Of a stretch of DNA of 11,306 nt, positions 5,966-11,306 are shown piece by piece. A program made the translations under genes and the position numbers. The stretch's first letter is position 1. Each line of letters starts with the position of its first letter. The notes beneath the pieces are model-generated. The model did no database searches and was not told where the DNA came from. It worked only from the letters and a program-made list of their open reading frames with translations. The stretch is from Propionibacteriaceae bacterium UBA6238. GTDB taxonomy: Bacteria; Actinomycetota; Actinomycetes; Propionibacteriales; Propionibacteriaceae. The stretch is from positions 33,681-44,986 of the forward strand of contig DJWE01000012.1 in NCBI GenBank assembly GCA_002441465.1, in the 5' to 3' direction.

Positions 5966-6814
5966 TCATGGCGCGGCCGCGAACTCCTGCGTCCCCAGCA
6001 CGCCGATCAGGCGCAGCTGCTCGGCCGCCTCCGAGCGGGGCGCGGCGGTCAACACGAGCAGGGCTTGCGAGCGGTCCTCGGTGAACAGAACCTGGCAGTC
6101 CAGCTCGATCGGTCCGGCCTCCGGGTGTACGAGCACCTTGTGGTCCTCGAACCGGCGAGCCACCTCCTGCCGCTCCCACGCCTCGGCGAACTCGGGGCTG
6201 ATCCGCAGCAACTCGCGAGCCAGTTCACCGGCCCGCGAGTCGGGTCCGGCAGCACCGACCTCGGCGCGCAGGCTGGCGACCAGCGCGCGGCTGTGCAGGG
6301 GCCGGTCGGGTTCGGGGTAGCGCTGACGTTCGGTGTCGGGCCTGACGAACCAGCGATACACCTCCGTCCGCTCGAAGCCGGTGTCACTGCTGTGGTCGCC
6401 GAGAAGAGCCGCGGCGAGCCGGTTCTGCACCAGTGTCTCGCCGAGGCTGGAGATGATCAGTGCCGGGGTGTCGTCCAGCCGGTCGAGGACGCGCAGCAGG
6501 GCCGGGGCGACGTGGGGCAGCGCACTGCGACGATCGGGAGGGGTGTGCCCGGCGACCCGGTAGAGGTAGTCGCGCTCCTGGTCGGAGAGCCGCAACGCGC
6601 GGGCCAGCGAGGCGAGCAGCTGCAGGCTCGGCTGGGGTCCCCGCGCCTGTTCCAGGCGGGTGTAGTAGTCGCTGGACATCGCCGCCAGCTGCGCGACCTC
6701 CTCGCGGCGCAGGCCGGCGGTGCGGCGCCGCGCACCGGCGGGCAGCCCGACGTCGGCCGGACGCAGCGCTTCGCGGTGCCGGCGCAGGAAGGCGGCCAGG
6801 GCGGGTCGGTCCAT
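5966..6814 (-). CDS. XRE-family regulator with MmyB-like ligand-binding domain
   Basis: A 282-residue transcription factor. The N-terminal helix-turn-helix (about 28-75) reads RRTAGLRREEVAQLAAMSSD then YYTRLEQARG, the hallmark of the MmyB/MltR-like group; it is followed by the LSDQERDYLYRVAGH linker and a PAS-like ligand-binding domain (about 100-275) with VYRWFVRPDTERQRYP and LLRISPEFAEAWERQEV. Members are often divergent from a short-chain dehydrogenase in actinomycetes, exactly as here, and known relatives are linked to antibiotic metabolism; fatty-acid-like ligands have been proposed. ATG 6814 is chosen with GGA five bases or so upstream; the frame stays open far upstream over the SDR gene, but that is antisense shadow. 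It probably binds the palindrome at 6844-6870 and controls itself and the SDR gene. Confidence 0.93.
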   Translation of the reverse strand: MDRPALAAFLRRHREALRPADVGLPAGARRRTAGLRREEVAQLAAMSSDYYTRLEQARGPQPSLQLLASLARALRLSDQERDYLYRVAGHTPPDRRSALPHVAPALLRVLDRLDDTPALIISSLGETLVQNRLAAALLGDHSSDTGFERTEVYRWFVRPDTERQRYPEPDRPLHSRALVASLRAEVGAAGPDSRAGELARELLRISPEFAEAWERQEVARRFEDHKVLVHPEAGPIELDCQVLFTEDRSQALLVLTAAPRSEAAEQLRLIGVLGTQEFAAAP

Positions 6815-6843
6815 GCGTCCATCATCGGCGCTGCGCGTGCCCG

Positions 6844-6870
6844 GAGCCAGGGATCGGCGATCCCCGGCTC
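6844..6870. promoter_or_regulatory. 27-bp palindrome, candidate operator of the XRE regulator
   Basis: Arms of 12 bases flank a 3-base centre GGC (6856-6858): left arm GAGCC, A, GGGATC; right arm GATCCC, C, GGCTC, with one mismatch (6849/6865). It lies in the 100-bp gap between the divergent regulator (start 6814) and SDR gene (start 6915), 29 bases from one start and 44 from the other. This is where an autoregulating XRE dimer would be expected to bind. A direct repeat GCGCTGCGCG flanks it at 6828-6837 and 6884-6893. Binding is inferred from position and symmetry. Confidence 0.65.
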
Positions 6871-6914
6871 GGCGGTGCCTTCTGCGCTGCGCGGCGCCGG
6901 CCAAGACTGGGGCC

Positions 6915-7679
6915 ATGCAGATCAGCGGAAACACCATCTTCATCCCCGGGGGCACCGGCGGCATCGGATTGGCTCTCGCCGTCCGCCTGGCCGCGCGCGG
7001 CAACACCGTCACCATCGGTGGACGGCGACCTGCCGACCTCGAGCGGATCACCACCGAGCACCCCGAGCTGGACGCGGTCGTGATCGACGTCGCCGACCCT
7101 TCCAGCATCGCCCACGCCGCGGCAGAGGTGATCCGGCGCCACCCGGAGCTGAACGTGCTGGTGACGATGGCCGGCATCATGCGGGTCGAGGACTGGCACA
7201 GCGCGGACGGTTTCGTCAGGTCGGCGGAGGCGGTGGTGACCACGAACCTGCTCGGCTCGATCCGGCTGATCGGGGCGTTCATCGCGCAGCTCGGATCCCG
7301 GCCGGACGCGACCATCATGACGGTGTCCTCGGGCCTGGCGTTCGCGCCGCTGGCTGCCACGCCGAGCTACAACGCCAGCAAGGCCGGGATCCACCTGCTC
7401 AGCGAGTCGATCCGGCTGCAGCTGGCCGACACCGACGTCCGCGTGATCGAACTGGAGCCGCCGGCGGTCCGCACCGGGCTTCTCCCCGGGCAGTCGCAGA
7501 GCGCCGTCGCGATGCCGCTGGAGGACTTCGCCGAGGAGGTGATGGCGATCCTGGAGCGCGATCCGGACGTGCGCGAAGTGCAGGTGGAGAACGTGAAGTT
7601 CCTGCGCTACGGAGAGGCGCGCGGCGACTACGAACAGGTCGTGGCGAGGCTGAACCGCCTCGACCCGCACGGGAGGTAG
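6915..7679 (+). CDS. Short-chain dehydrogenase/reductase, DltE-like
   Basis: A 254-residue SDR with the classical Rossmann fold. The cofactor loop GGTGGIG is at 12-18; GGRR (35-38) after beta-2 suggests NADP(H) preference; the catalytic set is Asn111, Ser138/139, Tyr152 and Lys156 in SYNASKAG. The usual NNAG that supports the cofactor is TMAG here (84-87, VLVTMAGIM). The sequence around HPELNVL and VEDWHSADGF resembles the DltE (COG3967) group; the substrate is unknown. Start ATG 6915 follows GGGG (6909-6912). It is divergent from the MmyB-like regulator and probably its main target, since this regulator-SDR pairing is frequent in actinomycetes. The next gene is convergent, so this appears to be a single-gene transcript, ended by the hairpin at 7687-7724. 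Confidence 0.93.
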   Translation: MQISGNTIFIPGGTGGIGLALAVRLAARGNTVTIGGRRPADLERITTEHPELDAVVIDVADPSSIAHAAAEVIRRHPELNVLVTMAGIMRVEDWHSADGFVRSAEAVVTTNLLGSIRLIGAFIAQLGSRPDATIMTVSSGLAFAPLAATPSYNASKAGIHLLSESIRLQLADTDVRVIELEPPAVRTGLLPGQSQSAVAMPLEDFAEEVMAILERDPDVREVQVENVKFLRYGEARGDYEQVVARLNRLDPHGR

Positions 7680-7686
7680 CGTCGGC

Positions 7687-7724
7687 AGTGAATCTGGCGC
7701 CTGTACTCAGGAGGCAGATTCACT
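7687..7724. terminator. Hairpin between convergent genes, candidate bidirectional terminator
   Basis: AGTGAATCTG (7687-7696) pairs perfectly with CAGATTCACT (7715-7724), and inside it CCTG (7700-7703) pairs with CAGG (7708-7711) around the loop TACT, with one further C-G pair between. It starts seven bases after the SDR stop, and its last two bases lie in the sulfotransferase stop codon on the other strand. There is no U-tract on either side, so it may stop transcription inefficiently or protect both 3' ends. A REP-like repeat is the alternative. Confidence 0.6.
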
Positions 7725-8472
7725 ATGTGCGGGGTGTGGGTGGCGGGTCGTAGCCGAACAGCCGGAAGTCCTTGGCGTAGCGGCGCGCGAGGAACTCCCC
7801 ATCGGCCGCCGTCGCGCTCACCCGGTCGGGGGCAAGCTGCGCGCGGGCCGAGGACTGGTTGCGCTTCGGTAGCCGCAGATCGTCGAGTCCCAGCCGGGTG
7901 GTGACCTGTCGGAAGTCCTCGGCGAGGTTCTCGAAGCGTCCGACGACGTCGACGATCGGCCGATCGTCCGGCTGGACGCTGACGTAGCTCGCCTGCGGGA
8001 GGAGCAGCCGGTTGGGTGAGCCATCGGGTGGCTGGAGGAACTCGGAGAACGACGTGGTGCGGCGGTACACCCGCATCGCCTCCCAGCCGTCCGGATCGGC
8101 CCGGCGGCCCGCTGCGGTCAGCCGGAACCACAGGTGCTGCGGACGGGGCCGGTCGCGGCGAGCGGCGATGGTGCCGAGGTAGCGGTAGAAGGAGATCAGC
8201 CGGTCGACCGGGTGCCGGACGACGGTGAAGGTGAGGTAGTCGTCCCACTCCTCGGGGAAGGCGGCCCGCACGACGCGAGCCTTCGAATGCTTGCCGATCC
8301 CGCCGAGATCTCGATAGCGCCGGTCGCGGTGCGCGCGCAGCCAGGCGTCCGCCTCGCCCTTCAGCACGATGTCGTCCGGCCCGAGCACCGGCTCGAGTGC
8401 GGCGGTCACCGCTTCGCCGGCCGTCTTCGGAATGTGGACGAAGATGAACCGGTGCCGATGGGAAATGATCAT
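7723..8472 (-). CDS. Sulfotransferase family protein
   Basis: A 249-residue protein of the P-loop-like sulfotransferase family (Sulfotransfer_2 type), which moves sulfate from PAPS to an acceptor hydroxyl or amine. The 5'-phosphosulfate loop FVHIPKTAGEA is at 11-21 with K16; the 3'-phosphate motif VVRHPVDRLISFYR is at 84-97 (R86, S94); VGRFENLAEDF (178-187) is the usual C-terminal landmark. Two residues after the loop are Glu-Ala where Thr/Ser-Ser is more usual, which could alter cofactor contact. The acceptor is unknown; cell-wall glycans or glycolipids are typical for actinobacteria. There is no signal peptide, so it is cytoplasmic. Start ATG 8472 has GGGGCCGAG upstream. It stands alone between a convergent SDR gene and the proline dehydrogenase gene, 154 bases away on the same strand. 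Confidence 0.88.
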   Translation of the reverse strand: MIISHRHRFIFVHIPKTAGEAVTAALEPVLGPDDIVLKGEADAWLRAHRDRRYRDLGGIGKHSKARVVRAAFPEEWDDYLTFTVVRHPVDRLISFYRYLGTIAARRDRPRPQHLWFRLTAAGRRADPDGWEAMRVYRRTTSFSEFLQPPDGSPNRLLLPQASYVSVQPDDRPIVDVVGRFENLAEDFRQVTTRLGLDDLRLPKRNQSSARAQLAPDRVSATAADGEFLARRYAKDFRLFGYDPPPTPRT

Positions 8473-8626
8473 CTCGGCCCCGTTTCCGTGATCCGCGCGG
8501 TGCGCTCGGACGGCGGCAGGCTAGCCGGACGGGTTGTCCGGACGGTGACCGGGAAGGGAACGGACGGGGATGAGCCGGCGGCACCGGGTAGACGTTGCCT
8601 TCGGACTCGCGCCCGCTCCAGAGCGG

Positions 8627-9568
8627 CTAGCGGCCGAACAGTGCGCGCAGGAAGAACAACAGGTTGGCCGGACGCTCGGCCAGCCTGCGGACGAAGTACC
8701 CCCACCAGTCGGTGCCGAAGGGGACGTACACCCGCACGGACTCACCCATCGCGGCCAGGCGTCGCTGCTCGTCGGAGCGAATTCCGTAGAGCATCTGGTA
8801 CTCGTAGCTGCCGGGCTCGCGTCCGTACTGGGCGGCCAGGTCGGCGACGGCGGCGATCATCTCCGGATCGTGGGTGGCCAGCATCGGGTAGCCGTTCCCG
8901 GCCAGCAGCACTCGTGCGCACGCGACGTAGGCCGTTGAGACCTCCTCGCGGGTCTGGTGCGCGACCTCGGCGGGTTCGGCGTAGGCGCCTTTGCACAGGC
9001 GGATCCGGGAGCCGTCCCCGGCCAGCAACGCGCAGTCGTCCAGGGTGCGGTGCAGGTAGGCCTGCAGCACGCCGCCCGCGTCCGGGTGCTCTCGGCGCAG
9101 CTCGGCCAGGACGCCCAGGGTCTGGTCGGTCACCGTGTGGTCCTCCATGTCCACGGTCACCGTCGTGCCTGCGGCCGCCGCCGCCGCGCAGATCTCGCCC
9201 GCATGCCCGAGGGCCAGCTCGCGTCCCCCGGGCAGGCCGAGCCCGAGTGCGGTCAGCTTCACCGACACCTCAGCTGTGCCGGCGAGGCCCTCGGTGGAAA
9301 GCCGGGTGAGCAGGTCGAGGTAGCCGTCCCGAACCGCTGCGGCCTGGGCTGGGCTGGTGGTGTCCTCACCGAGGACGTCGATGCTCGCGGTCAAGCCGTC
9401 CGCGGCGAGCGCGCGGACGGCGACCAGGCAGTCGTCCACGGTTTCGCCGGGGACGAACCGGCGCACCACGGCTGCGGTCACGGGCAGGCGCAGGGCAAGC
9501 GTTTTCAGCCGGGTGCTGCGGGCGGCGGCCAACAGGGCATTGCGGAGCAGACCGTCGAGAGAGCTCAC
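8627..9568 (-). CDS. putB: Proline dehydrogenase (monofunctional)
   Basis: A 313-residue FAD-dependent enzyme, the usual size of stand-alone actinobacterial proline dehydrogenase; it oxidises L-proline to pyrroline-5-carboxylate, passing electrons to the respiratory quinones at the membrane. Seen are the barrel strands VSVKLTALG (102-110) and VTVDMEDH (137-144), RLCKGAYAEP (190-199), LATHD (230-234), the YEYQMLYGIR motif (255-264), and the C-terminal RVYVPFGTDWWGYFVRRL (279-296) whose paired arginines hold the proline carboxylate. The start is GTG 9568, preceded by a strong AGGAGG four bases upstream; the much longer open frame upstream is an antisense shadow of the hydrolase gene. The partner pyrroline-5-carboxylate dehydrogenase, often adjacent, is not in the window. 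Symbol by function; putA or fadM are also used. Confidence 0.95.
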   Translation of the reverse strand: MSSLDGLLRNALLAAARSTRLKTLALRLPVTAAVVRRFVPGETVDDCLVAVRALAADGLTASIDVLGEDTTSPAQAAAVRDGYLDLLTRLSTEGLAGTAEVSVKLTALGLGLPGGRELALGHAGEICAAAAAAGTTVTVDMEDHTVTDQTLGVLAELRREHPDAGGVLQAYLHRTLDDCALLAGDGSRIRLCKGAYAEPAEVAHQTREEVSTAYVACARVLLAGNGYPMLATHDPEMIAAVADLAAQYGREPGSYEYQMLYGIRSDEQRRLAAMGESVRVYVPFGTDWWGYFVRRLAERPANLLFFLRALFGR

Positions 9569-9682
9569 CGGCCCTCCTGCGGTTTCTGATCCACGTCGAA
9601 CACCTCGGCACTCATGTTGGCCATTCTCGCGCTGCCGCGACCTGTGGGCGAACCGTGACCATCGGCGCGTACGATCGCAAGA

Positions 9683-10621
9683 GTGACGATGGAGCAGCGG
9701 CCGAAGGTGACGGTCTCGCTCGACCATCGCGGCGTCGATTCCCGGCCGGCGACCCAGGTGCGCCAGCTCACTCTCCGCCCTGCCGGACGCTCGCCCCTGG
9801 ACGCACTGGTCGCCACGCCGCAGGCGTCCACGGGGGTGCTGGTCTACTTCCCCGGTTTCAACACCCCGTTGGGACCGTGGGAGATCGCCAAGTGTGCGCA
9901 CCTGGCCGATGCGACCTCTCTGACCGTCGTGGTCACCGAGATTCCCGGCATGAGCCGGTTCGGGCACGGCATCCCCAAGGCCGTTCGCACCGAGATGCTG
10001 CACGGCAGGATCGACGCCTGGGCCGAGCTGAATCTCGCCTACGTCGCAGCGGCGCTGGACGCCGGCGACGTCGGCAACCCGGACTACCTGCAGGTGCTCG
10101 GCTACTCGACCGGCTGCTCGCTGGCGGTGTCGGCGTTGCCGTTGCTGGGGGAGTGGGGGCCGATCGAGGGACTGAACCTGGTCGAGCCGGTTGCCATCAC
10201 CCAGCGGAACATCGCCGCGCTGCAGGCGCACAACCTTGCCGACCTCGGCCGGATGCCCACGGCGTTGGCCACGAACAAGGGCCACGAGTGGGTGATGGCG
10301 GCGCGGAAGTCGCAGCGCCGCGAGCCGTCGGTCCGCTACTCCCCGGTGGATCTGATCGCGATCGGTCAGGTGCTGGCCACGCAGGGTCTGATCGAGGGCC
10401 TGGACGCCACCGAGCTCGCCCGGTGCGCTCTGGTCCGCGGGTCGCGGAGCTCGCTGTGCCGGTTGCGGGACTACGAGCGGCTGCATGAGCTGCTCCTCGA
10501 ACGCGGCGTGCCCGGTCCCACGATCACCGTCGACGGACTGGGCCACCAGCTGTGGCACTCGTTCCCGGTGATCGTGCAGGTGACCAAGGCCATGCTCGGC
10601 GACGCCACCGCCTCAGCCTGA
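9683..10621 (+). CDS. Alpha/beta-hydrolase-fold protein, substrate unknown
   Basis: A 312-residue protein with alpha/beta-hydrolase features: VLVYFPGFNTPLG (52-64) resembles the strand and oxyanion loop after beta-3; the nucleophile elbow is VLGYSTGCS (138-146), a G-x-S-x-G with Ser142; and GLGHQLWHS (285-293) supplies a candidate catalytic His288. The acid residue is not obvious. No signal peptide or membrane helix is seen. I do not recognise a specific family; a lipase/esterase-like or lysophospholipase-like role is only a class-level guess. Start is GTG 9683 or ATG 9689; TACGAT (9670-9675) resembles a -10 box whose start site would fall at about 9682, so leaderless translation from the GTG is possible, while AAGAG five bases before the ATG argues for the ATG. 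Divergent from proline dehydrogenase. Confidence 0.82.
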   Translation: MTMEQRPKVTVSLDHRGVDSRPATQVRQLTLRPAGRSPLDALVATPQASTGVLVYFPGFNTPLGPWEIAKCAHLADATSLTVVVTEIPGMSRFGHGIPKAVRTEMLHGRIDAWAELNLAYVAAALDAGDVGNPDYLQVLGYSTGCSLAVSALPLLGEWGPIEGLNLVEPVAITQRNIAALQAHNLADLGRMPTALATNKGHEWVMAARKSQRREPSVRYSPVDLIAIGQVLATQGLIEGLDATELARCALVRGSRSSLCRLRDYERLHELLLERGVPGPTITVDGLGHQLWHSFPVIVQVTKAMLGDATASA

Positions 10622-10693
10622 GCCGGTGAGCACGTCGGTCCGCTGATCCTGCGGTGACGGCTGGATCCGGGAATACGCCCAGCTCATGCACAG

Positions 10694-10712
10694 TTGAGTC
10701 TGGTGAACTCAA
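10694..10712. promoter_or_regulatory. HAIR operator 1 (HspR box) of dnaK
   Basis: TTGAGT, seven bases, then ACTCAA: a perfect match to the core of the HAIR consensus (CTTGAGT-N7-ACTCAAG) bound by the heat-shock repressor HspR in actinobacteria. It lies 62-80 bases upstream of the dnaK start, where the promoter must be. HspR usually acts together with DnaK as corepressor, so this gives feedback control of the operon. Confidence 0.93.
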
Positions 10713-10717
10713 TCACG

Positions 10718-10744
10718 GAAGTTGAGCGTGCTAAGCTCAACTTC
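10718..10744. promoter_or_regulatory. HAIR operator 2 (HspR box) of dnaK, extended palindrome
   Basis: GAAGTTGAGC (10718-10727), seven bases, then the exact complement GCTCAACTTC (10735-10744). The inner TTGAGC-N7-GCTCAA is a one-base-per-arm variant of HAIR, but the palindrome is longer than the consensus (10 bp per arm). It is 28 bases after box 1, between box 1 and the ribosome site, and so probably overlaps the promoter or transcript start. Confidence 0.9.
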
Positions 10745-10773
10745 GTCCAAGACTCACCCGGAGGTAGCAAACA

Positions 10774-11306
10774 ATGGCACGAGCAGTCGGCATCGACCTC
10801 GGCACCACCAACTCTGTCGTCGCCGTTCTCGAGGGCGGCGAGCCCACGGTCATCCCCAACGCCGAAGGCTCCCGGACCACCCCGTCCGTCGTCGCCTTCG
10901 CCAAGGGCGGCGAGGTTCTGGTCGGGGAGGTCGCCAAGCGCCAGGCCGTCACCAACGTCGATCGCACGATCCGTTCGGTGAAGCGGCACATGGGCACCAA
11001 CTGGACGGTCGCGATCGACGACAAGAAGTACACCCCGCAGGAGATCAGTGCCCGGGTGCTGATGAAGCTGAAGCGGGACGCCGAGGCCTACCTGGGCGAG
11101 CCGGTCACCAACGCCGTGATCACCGTGCCGGCGTACTTCGGCGACGCTGAGCGTCAGGCCACCAAGGAGGCCGGTGAGATCGCCGGACTGGTGGTCGACC
11201 GGATCATCAACGAACCCACCGCGGCTGCCCTGGCCTACGGCCTCGACAAGGGCGGCGCGGAGCAGACCATCCTGGTCTTCGACCTCGGCGGCGGCACCTT
11301 CGACGT
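10774..11306 (+). CDS. dnaK: Molecular chaperone DnaK (Hsp70), N-terminal part
   Basis: From ATG 10774 the frame is open to the right edge: 177 codons of the nucleotide-binding domain. It begins MARAVGIDLGTTNSVVAVLE (phosphate-1 loop), then NAEGSRTTPSVVAF, VGEVAKRQAVTN, PAYFGDAERQATKEAGEIAG, IINEPTAAALAYGLDKG and VFDLGGGTFDV (phosphate-2 loop), all standard Hsp70 signatures. DnaK is the ATP-driven cytoplasmic chaperone working with DnaJ and GrpE. The ribosome site GGAGG (10760-10764) is nine bases upstream. Two HAIR boxes precede it, so it is under HspR repression and heat-induced; grpE, dnaJ and hspR are expected just downstream, outside the window. The roughly 610-residue protein is truncated only by the window. 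Confidence 0.98.
   Translation, partial: MARAVGIDLGTTNSVVAVLEGGEPTVIPNAEGSRTTPSVVAFAKGGEVLVGEVAKRQAVTNVDRTIRSVKRHMGTNWTVAIDDKKYTPQEISARVLMKLKRDAEAYLGEPVTNAVITVPAYFGDAERQATKEAGEIAGLVVDRIINEPTAAALAYGLDKGGAEQTILVFDLGGGTFD

Noticed and set aside
6815..7360. Upstream extension of the XRE regulator frame
   Set aside because: The extension is antisense to the SDR coding region; the protein family starts at the Met at 6814, which has a ribosome site.
5384..7753. Plus-strand open frame of 789 codons
   Set aside because: It runs antisense through the CBS and regulator genes and out of frame through the SDR gene, all of which have clear domains. It has no domain and skewed composition. Its length reflects high GC.
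8525..8541. CCGGAC-GGGTT-GTCCGG hairpin downstream of proline dehydrogenase as a terminator
   Set aside because: The stem is only six pairs, has no U-tract on the minus strand, and lies about 85 bases past the stop; such stems are expected by chance at this GC.
9569..10558. Upstream extension of the proline dehydrogenase frame
   Set aside because: Antisense to the hydrolase gene; GTG 9568 with AGGAGG explains the real start and normal length.

Overview
The window is chromosomal DNA from a high-GC Gram-positive bacterium (Actinomycetota). The signs are very GC-rich third codon positions, GTG/TTG starts, a class E sortase, a monofunctional proline dehydrogenase, an XRE/MmyB-like regulator next to an SDR gene, and a dnaK gene preceded by HspR-type HAIR boxes. 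The DnaK N-terminus reads like Propionibacteriales to me, but that is an impression from memory. I see no phage, plasmid, IS transposase, CRISPR array, tRNA or rRNA.

Layout. At the left edge (minus strand) is the N-terminal part of an OmpR/PrrA-like response regulator, cut by the window. It faces a plus-strand pair: a class E sortase, then a 54-residue membrane protein coupled by a TGATG stop/start. The divergent gap between them carries a perfect 13-bp inverted repeat centred exactly on CTATAG. Next come a minus-strand acylphosphatase and a divergent plus-strand COG2236-type phosphoribosyltransferase, whose 3' end overlaps by 85 bp, antisense, the end of an EamA/DMT permease gene.

From about 6.8 kb back to 2.3 kb a run of minus-strand genes reads: MmyB-like XRE regulator, tandem-CBS protein, YbaK-type tRNA deacylase (start overlapping the CBS stop), protealysin-type M4 metalloprotease with a C-terminal emfourin-like domain, and the EamA permease. 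A cluster of three REP-like repeats lies upstream of the protease. Divergent from the regulator is a DltE-like short-chain dehydrogenase; the 100-bp gap holds a 27-bp near-perfect palindrome that is a good operator candidate. The SDR gene and a convergent sulfotransferase gene are separated by a 38-bp hairpin.

The right part holds a lone proline dehydrogenase (minus), a divergent alpha/beta-hydrolase-fold protein of unknown substrate (plus), and the start of dnaK (plus, cut by the window edge) under two tandem HAIR operators.

Most genes are ordinary housekeeping or accessory genes in small units. The points most worth following are the protease-inhibitor-like fusion, the palindromic regulatory elements at 424-477 and 6844-6870, and the repeat cluster at 4774-4884. 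I do not see a clearly new multi-gene system.
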